A stretch of 64,000 bases of DNA from contig NZ_JHYO01000016.1 of NCBI RefSeq assembly GCF_000688235.1, positions 1 through 64,000 of the forward strand, read 5' to 3'. Both the position numbers and the translations under genes were made by a program. The stretch comes from Terasakiella pusilla DSM 6293 (GTDB taxonomy: Bacteria; Pseudomonadota; Alphaproteobacteria; Rhodospirillales; Terasakiellaceae). Below are positions 45,601 through 54,372 of this stretch, piece by piece (the stretch's first letter is position 1; each line of letters opens with the position of its first letter). A model generated the notes under the pieces. It did not search any database, was not told the DNA's origin, and was given only the letters and a program-made list of their open reading frames with translations.

Positions 45601-48141
45601 ACTGTTACGGGTGTTACTGATAATGGGGGCACAAGTGGTGGCGGCAACAACTCAGCCGCACCTAATTTAACAAGTACGATCAGCTTGACAGGCGTAAACG
45701 ATGCTCCCGTCATCGGAAACCTAAATGGTGATAATAATGTCTTGGAACCTGGCAACACCGCGAACATTGATAATGGTGGTGATGCAACACTCACTAACGC
45801 AGACTCCGGCGATTATAACGGTGGCTCCCTGATCATTACAGATACAGGCGGGAATAATACCGCAAATGGCAATTTCGCTGTAGATGGGACCAATGTAACG
45901 TCTGGCGGCGATGCGACAATTACGGCGGGTGAAAGTATCGCAGTGGGCGGTGTTACAATCGGTACAGTCCATGCCACCAATGACGGGCAAGGTGGCAACA
46001 CTTTGCAAATCGACTTCAATGCCAATGCAACGAATGCGCAGGTTCAGACCTTAATGCAGAATCTGACCTGGTCTGCCTCTGCTGGCACAGGTGCGCAAAC
46101 CTTTACAGCAACGCTAAGTGATGCGGATGGGACTGCGAATAGTGGAGATCAGGATACGACGGCCAATTTCACCATGACACTTGGGAATGCGCCCGTGCTC
46201 GGGGGCACACCGGTTGATGCAACAATTAATGAAGATACGGCAACTGCCATTGATTTATCGGCCTACAACATTTCAGATGCTGATAATGACGTCATCACCC
46301 TGACCTTGGCCGTTAATGCAGGGACAGTTGCGACAACAGATGGTAATGGAACGACAAGCGGAGTCACCATTGCAGACAGTGGTAGTGCGTCAATGACCCT
46401 TCAAGGGACGGCGTCTGACTTGAATACTTACCTAAATGACGCAACCAAAGTCGTTTATACGCCTGTTGCTGACAGCAATACAGCTGCGACCTTAACGGTG
46501 ACGCCAAAGGATAGCAATATAACAGGGAGTGCCGATACGGTCACAATCAACATTACAGCTGTGAATGATGCACCAACTGTGACGGGTGTCCCTGCTGACG
46601 TGTCTGTAACAGAAGATACAGCCTCCAATTTTGATCTCTCTGCTGTGTCATTTGCCGATGTTGATGGTGATACCTTAACAGTCACGCTTGCCGCCTCGGC
46701 CGGCACTTATAGCGCCAGTTCGGGCGGGGGCGTAACTATTGGCGGGAACGGTACGGGAAGCTTGACGCTGCAGGGAACAGCAGCAAACATCAATACCTAT
46801 CTGGATACGGTAAGTAACATTAAATATACAGGCGCATCGAATGTTGATGGTGATAATGCTGCAACCTATACCATCAATGTCAATGATGGCACAGTGAACC
46901 CGCAAGTCGGTAGCGGCAATATTGATATCGCTTCTGTAAATGATGCACCTGTTCTTGGAAGTGGCGCATCAGATGTTACCTTAACTGCCGGACAAGCAAA
47001 TAAGGTCGACCTTTCAGCATATACAATTGCTGATGTTGAAGGCGATACCGTTACCTTAACGCTTGTTGTTGATAGTGGGGATCTCGCCGCAACCGACGGG
47101 AACGGCACAACGGCAGGGGTGACCATTTCCAATAGTGGGAGTGCCAGCATGACGCTACAAGGGAGCGTCGCGGACTTAAATACGTATTTGAATGATACGA
47201 CAAAAATTGAATTTACGCCGGATGGGTCAACAAATGCGACACTCACTGTTACACCCAATGATGGCACTGTAAACGGGACCCCAGATTCAGTCTCTCTTAG
47301 CTTTCCAGCTCCGGTCGAGCAAAATCCCCCTGTCAGTAGTGCAGGTGATAATCAAGGCTCAGCCTCTGACGATGGTACTGGTTCTCCTAACGGTGGCGGT
47401 CTGTTGAACCAAGGCCTTGTCGGGGATAAGGCCTTGTTAGGAGATGTGAGTACGGTTTCAATTGGCAATACAGCCCCAAATCAAAACATTCAAAGCATTA
47501 CAGTTGGTCAAGTGATGTCTGCGAAGACAAGTACAGGCTTAACCAGTTCGGGCACGATCACTGACCCTTCGGCTGGTGTGAACGCCATGAGTATTGTTCG
47601 CAATGCTGTTACAGGGGATAATAGTACACTTAATAGCTTCTACGGTGCGACTTCTTCATTTTCAGGCCAAACAGGTGACAATTCCTCTTTAAGCCTCGCA
47701 AACAGAACAACCTTAACTGGACGTGGTGTTGGTGCCCTGAATGGTGGTTTAGGAGGCGGCCTTGGCAGTGGGGGCTTAGGCATTGGTGGGGGCTTGGGCG
47801 GTCAAGCTGGTGATGCCTTCGAAGACGGTATAAATGGCGCACCTGCACCGGATGCAGGTCAAGGGGCGCCGGAAGGGCAAGCGCCTCAAAGCGACCCGGC
47901 TGGTGATCCAGATAACCAAGCTAAGTTGTCTGGCCCAACATTAAACCCGTTTAATGTTGCAGATTTAGCGGAAAGTAAAAATAAAGATCAAATCGTCGAA
48001 ATAGGTGATGGGCAAAATACGCTAGACCTGATGCAGACATTTGATGTCTCTGCGATCCACGTCTCTAGTTTTACAGAACAGCTTGCCAATGGCAGCACCA
48101 ATCATCAAACGGAACAATTAGCAAAAGCACTGCTAGTATAA
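42679..48141 (+). CDS. Giant DUF4347 / cadherin-like repeat surface protein
   Basis: 1820 residues from ATG 42679, chosen because AGGGG lies five bases upstream. Residues 31-42 carry LEPRIMFDAAAV, a motif typical near the N-terminus of DUF4347 adhesins. Residues about 84-245 are DUF4347, with THG (H137) and LYGC (C180). From about 420 to 1590 there are roughly eight cadherin/VCBS-like repeats, each beginning near a (V/I)ND(A/V)P junction and containing D-x-D-type acidic loops likely to bind calcium. A low-complexity Gly-rich segment follows (about 1690-1720), then a tail without RTX nonapeptides. There is no classical signal peptide. The four following genes look like its export machinery. 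Function is probably adhesion or biofilm. Confidence 0.85.
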   Translation: MNLVRKWMYDRASKSSENGTIQGNKKPLGYMLEPRIMFDAAAVSTVVETFDQTPLEQTTETDDSNNEASPAEDLVALFSGRHEVAVIDAGIEDYQSLLKDIPSSMQVIVLEEGSGIDDIADILKDYSDLDAVHVFTHGSTGALNFSGGSFTLQDISANQETLAIIGQAMSPAGDLLLYGCNVGTDGQGAAFLEALAIATNADVAGSDDLTGHETLNADWDLEVQVGDIETRVPFSLHTSASFQGTLAAPSPGTVTFGSSQVLLQNSTDNPSVSNVLSSGLDVSVDDASDDTRILTALHGGISSNASDYVLKIDNTSQSGKFNSISFSSNDGSEFGITSMQFAMNTGSGPQSITITGYKDGVATSGSITATYTSAAANTIDFATAGGFTNVDEIRISPASSAVSMTMYFDDLAIVAAATSNDLPELGGTPADDTATEDVATAIDLSAYNVSDGNGDNITLTLAVDRGTIASIDGNGTTSGVTVSASGTGSMTLSGSAADLNSYLNDTSKITYTTAANDTTSATLTVTPNDGAGDGTADTVSISITAVNDVPTVSGAPSDVSVTEDTESNVDLSAMSFADVDGDSLTVTLTASAGTFSIPADGAGVGSGVSETLVNSTTITLTGTAADINTYLDTASNIKYTAASNVSGQDQATITVSATDGNGGNLASNPSVNIDVAAANDVPVFANLDGTPTFTEDGSATILDANVTVSDLELDSLQGGNGNYAGATLLLVRNGGANSEDTYSIQTGGSLTVAGSTISAGGNVIASFDTSSAGQLTVTFQNNGTVPTTALVNEVMQAIRYSNSSNDPSSSVQINWTFSDGNSGNAQGTGNNPGTASGSVTVSNTNVNDAPTLSATGQNPTYVEGAAASDLFSAVSASTVEAADRFSSMSLTVTNVSDGASEILRIDGTDLALTNGNSVNTGVNNLNISVSVTGTTATVSFSGVSLTGAQMQTLIDSLTYRNSSDNPTTAGNRVVTVTGVTDNGGTSGGGNNSAAPNLTSTISLTGVNDAPVIGNLNGDNNVLEPGNTANIDNGGDATLTNADSGDYNGGSLIITDTGGNNTANGNFAVDGTNVTSGGDATITAGESIAVGGVTIGTVHATNDGQGGNTLQIDFNANATNAQVQTLMQNLTWSASAGTGAQTFTATLSDADGTANSGDQDTTANFTMTLGNAPVLGGTPVDATINEDTATAIDLSAYNISDADNDVITLTLAVNAGTVATTDGNGTTSGVTIADSGSASMTLQGTASDLNTYLNDATKVVYTPVADSNTAATLTVTPKDSNITGSADTVTINITAVNDAPTVTGVPADVSVTEDTASNFDLSAVSFADVDGDTLTVTLAASAGTYSASSGGGVTIGGNGTGSLTLQGTAANINTYLDTVSNIKYTGASNVDGDNAATYTINVNDGTVNPQVGSGNIDIASVNDAPVLGSGASDVTLTAGQANKVDLSAYTIADVEGDTVTLTLVVDSGDLAATDGNGTTAGVTISNSGSASMTLQGSVADLNTYLNDTTKIEFTPDGSTNATLTVTPNDGTVNGTPDSVSLSFPAPVEQNPPVSSAGDNQGSASDDGTGSPNGGGLLNQGLVGDKALLGDVSTVSIGNTAPNQNIQSITVGQVMSAKTSTGLTSSGTITDPSAGVNAMSIVRNAVTGDNSTLNSFYGATSSFSGQTGDNSSLSLANRTTLTGRGVGALNGGLGGGLGSGGLGIGGGLGGQAGDAFEDGINGAPAPDAGQGAPEGQAPQSDPAGDPDNQAKLSGPTLNPFNVADLAESKNKDQIVEIGDGQNTLDLMQTFDVSAIHVSSFTEQLANGSTNHQTEQLAKALLV
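43936..47310 (+). repeat. Array of about eight cadherin-like repeats inside the giant surface protein
   Basis: Repeats start near 43936, 44323, 44720, 45219, 45697, 46186, 46561 and 46936, each 375-500 bp. Repeats 1, 6 and 8 share the IDLSAYN-type and DGNGTTSGVT-type blocks, and repeats 2 and 7 share SVTEDTxSNxDLSAxSFADVD. The order A-B-C-D-E-A-B-A' suggests duplication of a two-repeat unit. Confidence 0.75.
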
Positions 48142-48184
48142 GAATAGCCGATAGAGCGATCTAGAGGTTGGGGGTAATAATTTA

Positions 48185-49804
48185 ATGAGCAATAAATCAA
48201 TGATCAAAATCAGGCAGCGGTCCATTCTTGGTGTATCTCTTTTGGCTTTCACCTTGGCTGGTTGTTCCATTACACCAGAACCTTTAACAACGGCAGAGCA
48301 TGAAGAACGGATCAAAGAAGATCTGGGCAATCTTTATACGGACCAAGAAAAAATTTCAGAACCGATTACAATGTACGAAGCAATGGCTAGAGCTTTGAAG
48401 TACAATATGGATAATCGCCTGAAAATTATGGAAGAAGCGCTTTCCAGTCAACAGCTGACCGTTGCGAAAATGGGGCTTTTGCCAAAGTTGACTGCTAATG
48501 CCGGATATTCTGGTCGTTCAGAACCAGATGCAAGTAACAGCGAGAACCTTGATACAGGTGTTAAGTCCTCATCATATTCTTATTCCGACGATAAAAACCT
48601 AATTACTGCCGACCTGGGTCTAAGCTGGAACGTCCTTGATTTTGGTCTGAGCTATATTCGCGCACAACAGGTCGCAGATCGTTACATGATCACTACGGAG
48701 CGCCGTCGTAAGGTGGTGCATAATATTGTGCAGGATGTTCGGGCCAGTTATTGGCGTGCGCTTTCTGCACAACGCTTATTGGATAAAATTACCCCCCTGC
48801 AACAACAAATCACCAAGGCTTTAAAGAGTTCCGAAGAAATTTCTAGAGCACGTTTGCGGCCCGCGCTTGAAACGCTTCAATACCGCCGAAATTTGCTAGA
48901 AGCTTTGCGTCAGCTGAAAATGCTTGGGCGCGAGCTGGTTTCTTCCAAGATTGAACTTGCGACCCTCATGAATATTCAACCGGGCACAGAGTATACTCTT
49001 GCAGACGGGAGTGGCGATTTCTCCATACCGGATGTTCAGATTAAGTTAAAAGAATTGGAAACGATTGCCTTAATCAACCGTCCGGAATTGCGCGAGGAAG
49101 CCTATCAAAAACGCATTTCCTCAAAAGATGTAACACGCGCCATGATGGGACTAATTCCCGGGCTGGAATTTAATTATAACCTGAATTACGACTCTAACTC
49201 TTTCAACAATGCGAGTAACTGGAATAGTTGGGGGGCATCAATTAGTTATAACCTGCTCAAGAGCTTCACTGAAGGTCCGGCTGCGATTAAACAGGCAGAA
49301 GACCAGCTAAAGGTCGTGGAAACACGTCGGCTTGCTTTGTCCATGGCTGTTTTAAGCCAAGTACACATTGCTTACACACGCTACCAACAAGTCAAAGATG
49401 AGTTTATCACCACAGCGGATTTACATGATGTAAATACCGGGATTTTGAGAGAAACCCGCAATGCAGCACAGACCCAACGACAGGACGACTTAAGATTAAT
49501 TGAGGCACAGCTCAACAGTCTCTTGGCTGAGTTGCAACGGGATATAGGTTATGCTGAAATGTTGAATGCTGCGGGGCGTATTTTTGTCTCTGTGGGGGCT
49601 GACCCTCTTCCCGATACGGTGAAGGATTATTCCATCAAGACATTGTCCAAAGCCTTAAAGGCGCGAATTGAAGGTTGGTATGCTGGTCGGATGAGCCCAG
49701 CTGATCCCTCCCAGACGATCAATACATCCGCAAATGAAGTAGATACGAAACCAGAAGAACCTTTAAGCTCAGGCTCAAGCTGGTTTTCTTGGCTTAAATC
49801 TTGA
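48185..49804 (+). CDS. TolC-family outer-membrane efflux lipoprotein
   Basis: 539 residues. The signal peptide ends in a lipobox LAFTLAGC with Cys27 as the acylated residue. Two OEP-type coiled-coil repeats follow (about 60-250 and 290-480), with TMYEAMARALKYNMDNRLKI at the first helix. TolC-like trimers form the outer-membrane channel of type I secretion and efflux systems. It lies 43 bp after the giant protein and 9 bp before an adaptor gene, so the five genes probably form one operon. Confidence 0.86.
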   Translation: MSNKSMIKIRQRSILGVSLLAFTLAGCSITPEPLTTAEHEERIKEDLGNLYTDQEKISEPITMYEAMARALKYNMDNRLKIMEEALSSQQLTVAKMGLLPKLTANAGYSGRSEPDASNSENLDTGVKSSSYSYSDDKNLITADLGLSWNVLDFGLSYIRAQQVADRYMITTERRRKVVHNIVQDVRASYWRALSAQRLLDKITPLQQQITKALKSSEEISRARLRPALETLQYRRNLLEALRQLKMLGRELVSSKIELATLMNIQPGTEYTLADGSGDFSIPDVQIKLKELETIALINRPELREEAYQKRISSKDVTRAMMGLIPGLEFNYNLNYDSNSFNNASNWNSWGASISYNLLKSFTEGPAAIKQAEDQLKVVETRRLALSMAVLSQVHIAYTRYQQVKDEFITTADLHDVNTGILRETRNAAQTQRQDDLRLIEAQLNSLLAELQRDIGYAEMLNAAGRIFVSVGADPLPDTVKDYSIKTLSKALKARIEGWYAGRMSPADPSQTINTSANEVDTKPEEPLSSGSSWFSWLKS

Positions 49805-49813
49805 TAGGTAAGC

Positions 49814-50563
49814 ATGACACGCGTATTTCGGATATGGGCACTTGCCTGTCTTGCTTTAGCTTTTTCAGTGGAGAATAGTCGCGCGCAGGGAGTGTCAGAG
49901 TTTAAGGCTCGCGCGTTGATCGAGCCAAAGAATACGGCACTTCTATCGTCAGAACTTGCTGGAAAGATCACCGAAATGCCATTTTCTGACGGTGACATCT
50001 TTAATAAGGGCGATCTGTTGGTTAGCTTTGACTGTCGTGCCTTTAAGGCACAGTTAGCTGTTGAAGATGCTGGATATTTGGGCGCGCAAAAAAAACTCAT
50101 GAACCTAAAGCGACTTTATAAACTGGGGTCTGCTGCTCAACTGGATATTGACCTGGCAAATTCTGATGTTCAGCGAAGTAAAGGGCTTAGACAGCAGGCC
50201 GAAGTCTTAACCCAGCAATGTAAGATCAAGGCTCCTTTTTCGGGGAAAGTTGTTGTCCGACATGCACGCCGTCATGAAAGTGTCTCCCCTGGGGGCCCCA
50301 TTGTCGAAATCCTGAACCATGAAAGTCTGGAGATCAAGCTTGTTGTACCCTCTAATTGGTTGCGCTGGATTGAAGTAGGCCTGCCCTTCAAAGTTAAAAT
50401 TGATGAAACCGGATATGTTTTCCAAGCGACGATTGAACGTATTGGGGCCCGTATTGACCCAGTTAGTCAAACGGTTAATATTATGGCTAGGCCAGAGAAA
50501 GCCGATAACCTGTTACCAGGCATGAGTGGAAACGCTTTGTTTAATATAAATATACAGAACTAA
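49814..50563 (+). CDS. Short periplasmic adaptor (HlyD / RND membrane-fusion family)
   Basis: 249 residues with a signal peptide (about 1-25, ending SRAQG). Split lipoyl-like halves (LIEPKNTALLSSELAGKITE and CKIKAPFSGKVVVRHARRHE) flank a short coiled coil, and a beta-barrel follows (LEIKLVVPSNWLRWIEVGLP). It is small for the family and lacks a membrane anchor. It should bridge an inner-membrane component and the TolC-like channel. It is 1 bp from the next gene. Confidence 0.84.
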   Translation: MTRVFRIWALACLALAFSVENSRAQGVSEFKARALIEPKNTALLSSELAGKITEMPFSDGDIFNKGDLLVSFDCRAFKAQLAVEDAGYLGAQKKLMNLKRLYKLGSAAQLDIDLANSDVQRSKGLRQQAEVLTQQCKIKAPFSGKVVVRHARRHESVSPGGPIVEILNHESLEIKLVVPSNWLRWIEVGLPFKVKIDETGYVFQATIERIGARIDPVSQTVNIMARPEKADNLLPGMSGNALFNINIQN

Positions 50564-50564
50564 A

Positions 50565-51896
50565 ATGGCTGTTGATAAAACTCAAAGTCTTCTTAAGCTT
50601 ATGGAGGTTGAGAGGGACGCCCGCGATGCGCAAACAAAAGCCGTTCTTGGGTATCACATCGTCACCCGTACAAGAGAAATCACGCCCTATTATCAAGCGA
50701 TATTTCTTTCTGTAACACCTAATGATAGGGCTGAGATCGAAAGTGTCTCCGACGTTGCCGCTCCGGACCTGAATGGCCCGTTTTGCCTGCTTCTTAAAAA
50801 GGTTGTTCAAACCATTTTATCCAGACCGTTTAAGAAAAAAATCAAAGAAATTGAACCGAATGATCTTCCGCAAGATTTAAAAGAACAGTGGGTGGAGTGG
50901 GCACACAAGCATGTCTTGTGGGTACCGCTATTATCCGGCAATGGTCGTCTGATCGGGGGGCTTATCTTATCGCGTGGAACACCATGGCAGGACAGGGATA
51001 CTGTTCTGCTTGAGAGATTGGGACATTGTTATGCTCACGCTTGGGGGGCACTATCTATAAGAAAAAAAATATTCGCTAGACCAAATAAAAAAATCATTAT
51101 TGCCAGCCTGGCTTGTGTCGCTTTGCTTGGGCTTGTTCCGGTTCAACAATCGGCATTAGCGCCTGCGGAAGTTGTTCCTGAAAACCCGTTCGTTATTGCC
51201 GCGCCCATGGAAGGTGTTGTCTCCGATGTTTTTGTTAAACCATATCAACGCGTAAAAGAAGGCCAGGCACTTGTAAAGTTTGATGAAACGGTGTTGCGCA
51301 ATCAAGTTGATATTGCAAGAGAGACCCTGGAAGTCACAAAAGCAAAATTACAGACAACCCGCCAAAGCGCTTTTCACGATTTTGACAGCCAATCAAAGCT
51401 TTCTTTTTTAGAAGCGCAGGTCGATTTACGTAGAGCGGAGCTGATCTATGCCGAAAACCTTTTAGAACGCAATACGATTTATGCCCCAAGAAATGGGGTC
51501 GCCATTTTTCGGGATGTAAATGACTGGATGGGCAAGCCGACACAAACGGGTGAAAAAATTATGCTATTGGCAGATCCCCAAAAAAAGCAATTGCGCATTG
51601 ATCTTCCGGTTCGGGATGCCATTACCTTGAACCAAGGTGCAAAAGTTCGGCTATTTCTCGATATTGATCCGTTATCTTCTTATAGCGCCACTCTATCTCG
51701 AACAGCCTATGAAACCCAACTATCACCTGATGGCCAGGGGTTGGATTTTCAGTTAATGGCCAACTTTGAAGACAGTGAAAACGCGCCCCGTATCGGTTTA
51801 AGAGGGACTGCCAAAGTCTACGGTGAAGGCACTTTGCTCGGACTCTATATCTTTAGAAAACCGTTTTCAGCCTTACGTATGCGGTTTGGTTGGTAG
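50565..51896 (+). CDS. GAF-like / HlyD fusion membrane adaptor
   Basis: 443 residues. Residues 1-170 form a cytoplasmic domain ending in a GAF-like pattern (VPLLSGNGRLIGGLIL, then a WQDRDTVLLERLG helix). One membrane segment lies at 177-194. The periplasmic remainder is HlyD-like: a lipoyl half (FVIAAPMEGVVSDVFVKPYQ), a coiled coil, the second half (NTIYAPRNGVAIFRDVNDWM) and a barrel. A sensory-type cytoplasmic domain on an adaptor is unusual and may couple export to a cytoplasmic signal or to the cargo. It is followed by the M50 gene after 1 bp. Confidence 0.8.
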   Translation: MAVDKTQSLLKLMEVERDARDAQTKAVLGYHIVTRTREITPYYQAIFLSVTPNDRAEIESVSDVAAPDLNGPFCLLLKKVVQTILSRPFKKKIKEIEPNDLPQDLKEQWVEWAHKHVLWVPLLSGNGRLIGGLILSRGTPWQDRDTVLLERLGHCYAHAWGALSIRKKIFARPNKKIIIASLACVALLGLVPVQQSALAPAEVVPENPFVIAAPMEGVVSDVFVKPYQRVKEGQALVKFDETVLRNQVDIARETLEVTKAKLQTTRQSAFHDFDSQSKLSFLEAQVDLRRAELIYAENLLERNTIYAPRNGVAIFRDVNDWMGKPTQTGEKIMLLADPQKKQLRIDLPVRDAITLNQGAKVRLFLDIDPLSSYSATLSRTAYETQLSPDGQGLDFQLMANFEDSENAPRIGLRGTAKVYGEGTLLGLYIFRKPFSALRMRFGW

Positions 51897-51897
51897 T

Positions 51898-54009
51898 ATG
51901 GGGAATACGGACCTTCCCCCGTTAAGAGAAGACCTCCTCTTAAAAGAGGGGCCGACGGACTTTGCAGGGGCGCCAACCTGGAGCATTTACGATCCTGCAA
52001 AAAGTCGTTATTTGCGATTAAATGCTGTGGGCTTCGAGATCATCAGACATTGGAAGCCTGGCCCGATTGTAGACGTGTTAGAGCGTATAAACTCATCCTT
52101 AGTTCAGGATATTCATCAAGACGATGTCATGTCTCTACTTGTTATCCTGACCCGCAATGAGTTTCTTATGAAGTCAGGAAGAGAGGGGATTCAGCAATTA
52201 AAGGCGCATCATGACGCTTTAAACGTAGCATGGTACAAAAAATTTCTGCATCACTATCTTTTCTTTAAAGTTCCTTTGATTCATCCTGATCGTTTTCTAC
52301 AACAGTCCAAACGCTATACGGATGTCTTTTATCAGCCTGTATTTTATATGGGAATGCTTGCCTTAGGACTGGTTGGTTTATTTTTATTGTTGCGCGAATG
52401 GACGCAATTTACCCGTACTGTTCCTGATATGTTCTCTTTTCAAAATGCCCTATGGGGAATGGTGGCATTAGGCCTTTCTAAAATTTTACATGAATTTGCC
52501 CATGCTTATACGGCGGCGCGTTTTAACTGTCGGGTACCAACAATGGGGGTGGCCTTTATGGTTATGTGGCCTGTTCTTTATACCGACATGAGTGATACAT
52601 GGCGCCTAAATAGCAGGAAGGAGAGACTTCTCGTTGCAAGTGCAGGAATGATCTCCGAACTTATTCTAGCCCTTTTGGCGACCTTGTTATGGACCCTGCT
52701 GCCTGAAAGTGGATTAAAAGATGCTACTTTTATCTTAGCGACGATTGCTTGGGTGATGACATTGGCGATTAATCTCAATCCATTCATGCGGTTTGACGGA
52801 TATTACATTTTTTCAGACCTTTTAGGGATTGAGAACCTGCAAGATAGATCTTTTGCTTTGGCTAAATGGCGCATGAGGGAATGGTTCTTGGGCCTAGGTG
52901 CCCCGCCACCTGAAAGTTTTCCAAAGCACCTCAAGCACATTTTGGTAATTTACGCCTTTTTTACATGGGTATACAGGCTTCTCCTTTTTCTTGGCATTGC
53001 TTTGCTTGTATACTTCATGTTCTTCAAAGTTCTGGGCATATTCCTGATGGCTGTTGAACTTATATTTTTTATTGGAAAACCAATTTGGACAGAAATTAAA
53101 GTGTGGTGGTCTTTACGCAAAACGGTTGGGTTGTCTAAGGCAGCCCTTCGAAGCTTATTTCTTGTCCTAGCTTTGATCCTTTTTCTTGCCGTTCCCTGGC
53201 AAAAAAGTATCCAAGCCCCTGCCTTTATACGCAGTGCTCAATATACCCAGGTCTTTCCCCCAATATCAGGTCAATTGCGTTATCACGCATTAGTGGATGG
53301 CAAGTCTGTCTTAAAGGGTGAAAAACTACTCGAGATATATTCACCGGAGCTTGAGTATGAGATTCAGCAAAGCCAACGCCGCCTTCAGGCAAAGCAGGTA
53401 ATGCTCAAAAGACTGGGCACAAATAGGGCTGAAACAGAAAGGTGGCCAGTTGTCTTGCGCGAAATACGTGAGGAAAAAACGCGCCTTGATGGATTAATAA
53501 ATCAACAAGAACAGTTGATTGTCAGGGCGCCCCACCAAGGTGTTGTTTATGATATTTCACCTCACCTTCATAGCCAACGCTGGCTATCAAAAGAACAAAG
53601 TGTTTTCAGGTTGGTAAACACAGAAAAGCAGGAGATCTTGGCCTATGTTGGAGAACGTGACTATCACAGGCTGAGAAAAGGGGAGACGGCCCGTTTTACG
53701 CCTAAAAACGTTTATTCTTCTTCTGTGGAGTTGAAAATTGTTGAAGTTGCACAGGTAAATACCAATGCCGTGGAACACCCAGCTCTCATAGAAAAATTTG
53801 GCGGACAGCTCGCTGCGAGAGAAATCGGAAAAGGCCTTTATACCCCCACGGAGGGTATCTATAAAATTCGGCTTGAACCCATAGAAAACCTTCCGAGTCT
53901 TGATCAAGTCACCTTCGGCAGTGTCTCACTCCCTGTTCGTCAAGAAAGCATCTTGAAAGGCTTCATAGATACCATGGGGGCTGTCCTCATTCGAGAAAGC
54001 GGATTTTAA
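51898..54009 (+). CDS. PqqD-like / M50 metalloprotease / HlyD fusion membrane protein
   Basis: 703 residues from ATG 51898, one base after the previous stop. Residues about 22-105 resemble a PqqD/RRE winged helix (WSIYDPAKSRYLRLNAVGFE). A polytopic M50 (site-2 protease) region follows, with HEFAH (198-202) and NPFMRFDGYY (294-303) giving all three metal ligands H198, H202 and D300, and further membrane helices to about 460. The C-terminus (about 475-690) is a HlyD-like lipoyl/coiled-coil/barrel adaptor. Relatives are annotated as putative peptide zinc metalloproteases. No ABC ATPase is encoded nearby, so this protein is the likely inner-membrane partner of the export line. Confidence 0.8.
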   Translation: MGNTDLPPLREDLLLKEGPTDFAGAPTWSIYDPAKSRYLRLNAVGFEIIRHWKPGPIVDVLERINSSLVQDIHQDDVMSLLVILTRNEFLMKSGREGIQQLKAHHDALNVAWYKKFLHHYLFFKVPLIHPDRFLQQSKRYTDVFYQPVFYMGMLALGLVGLFLLLREWTQFTRTVPDMFSFQNALWGMVALGLSKILHEFAHAYTAARFNCRVPTMGVAFMVMWPVLYTDMSDTWRLNSRKERLLVASAGMISELILALLATLLWTLLPESGLKDATFILATIAWVMTLAINLNPFMRFDGYYIFSDLLGIENLQDRSFALAKWRMREWFLGLGAPPPESFPKHLKHILVIYAFFTWVYRLLLFLGIALLVYFMFFKVLGIFLMAVELIFFIGKPIWTEIKVWWSLRKTVGLSKAALRSLFLVLALILFLAVPWQKSIQAPAFIRSAQYTQVFPPISGQLRYHALVDGKSVLKGEKLLEIYSPELEYEIQQSQRRLQAKQVMLKRLGTNRAETERWPVVLREIREEKTRLDGLINQQEQLIVRAPHQGVVYDISPHLHSQRWLSKEQSVFRLVNTEKQEILAYVGERDYHRLRKGETARFTPKNVYSSSVELKIVEVAQVNTNAVEHPALIEKFGGQLAAREIGKGLYTPTEGIYKIRLEPIENLPSLDQVTFGSVSLPVRQESILKGFIDTMGAVLIRESGF

Positions 54010-54372
54010 AACTATAGGTAAGACTGAAACTTGATGGGGCGTACTAGAGTGTAGTCGGGTTTCAATTAATGCAAGCCTCGCTGAATTACTCGAGAATTCT
54101 GGATCTGGCAAGCCCCTAGTATTCTAGACACCTGATATTTTTTCGTAATAGCGTTTTTCGAACTGTGACATCGGATTTCTCCCAATAGGGAGTCATGGCG
54201 ATGCCTCAGGTCTACGACAAAGCCACACCGGATTAACTTATTTGAGATAGGCAGCTTCTAAATTGATGTCTAGTAGGAATTAAATTTGATTATATCTTAG
54301 GTGGTTTTATTGTGCATAATATTTCTTATGAATGTTTTGCGAACGTTTGAATTTGCTTGGAGAGACCGTGGT
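54010..54372. other. Junction between the export operon and the accessory island
   Basis: About 360 bp without a supported gene. Sequence becomes visibly more AT-rich toward 54240-54330, and the block 54170-54240 has a CTCCC/GGGAG inverted repeat and looks unlike either flank. It may contain the left boundary of the island and the promoter of the NTPase gene. I could not find an att repeat matching the recombinase end. Confidence 0.45.

Noticed and set aside
43746-47267. Long minus-strand open frames under the adhesin repeats
   Set aside because: They mirror the low-complexity Thr/Asp-rich repeats on the other strand, carry no ribosome sites and show no family pattern.
54168-54300. Possible transposase or integrase remnant in the gap before the STAND NTPase
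   Set aside because: Reading all frames gave only short, unconvincing peptide fragments and no conserved block.
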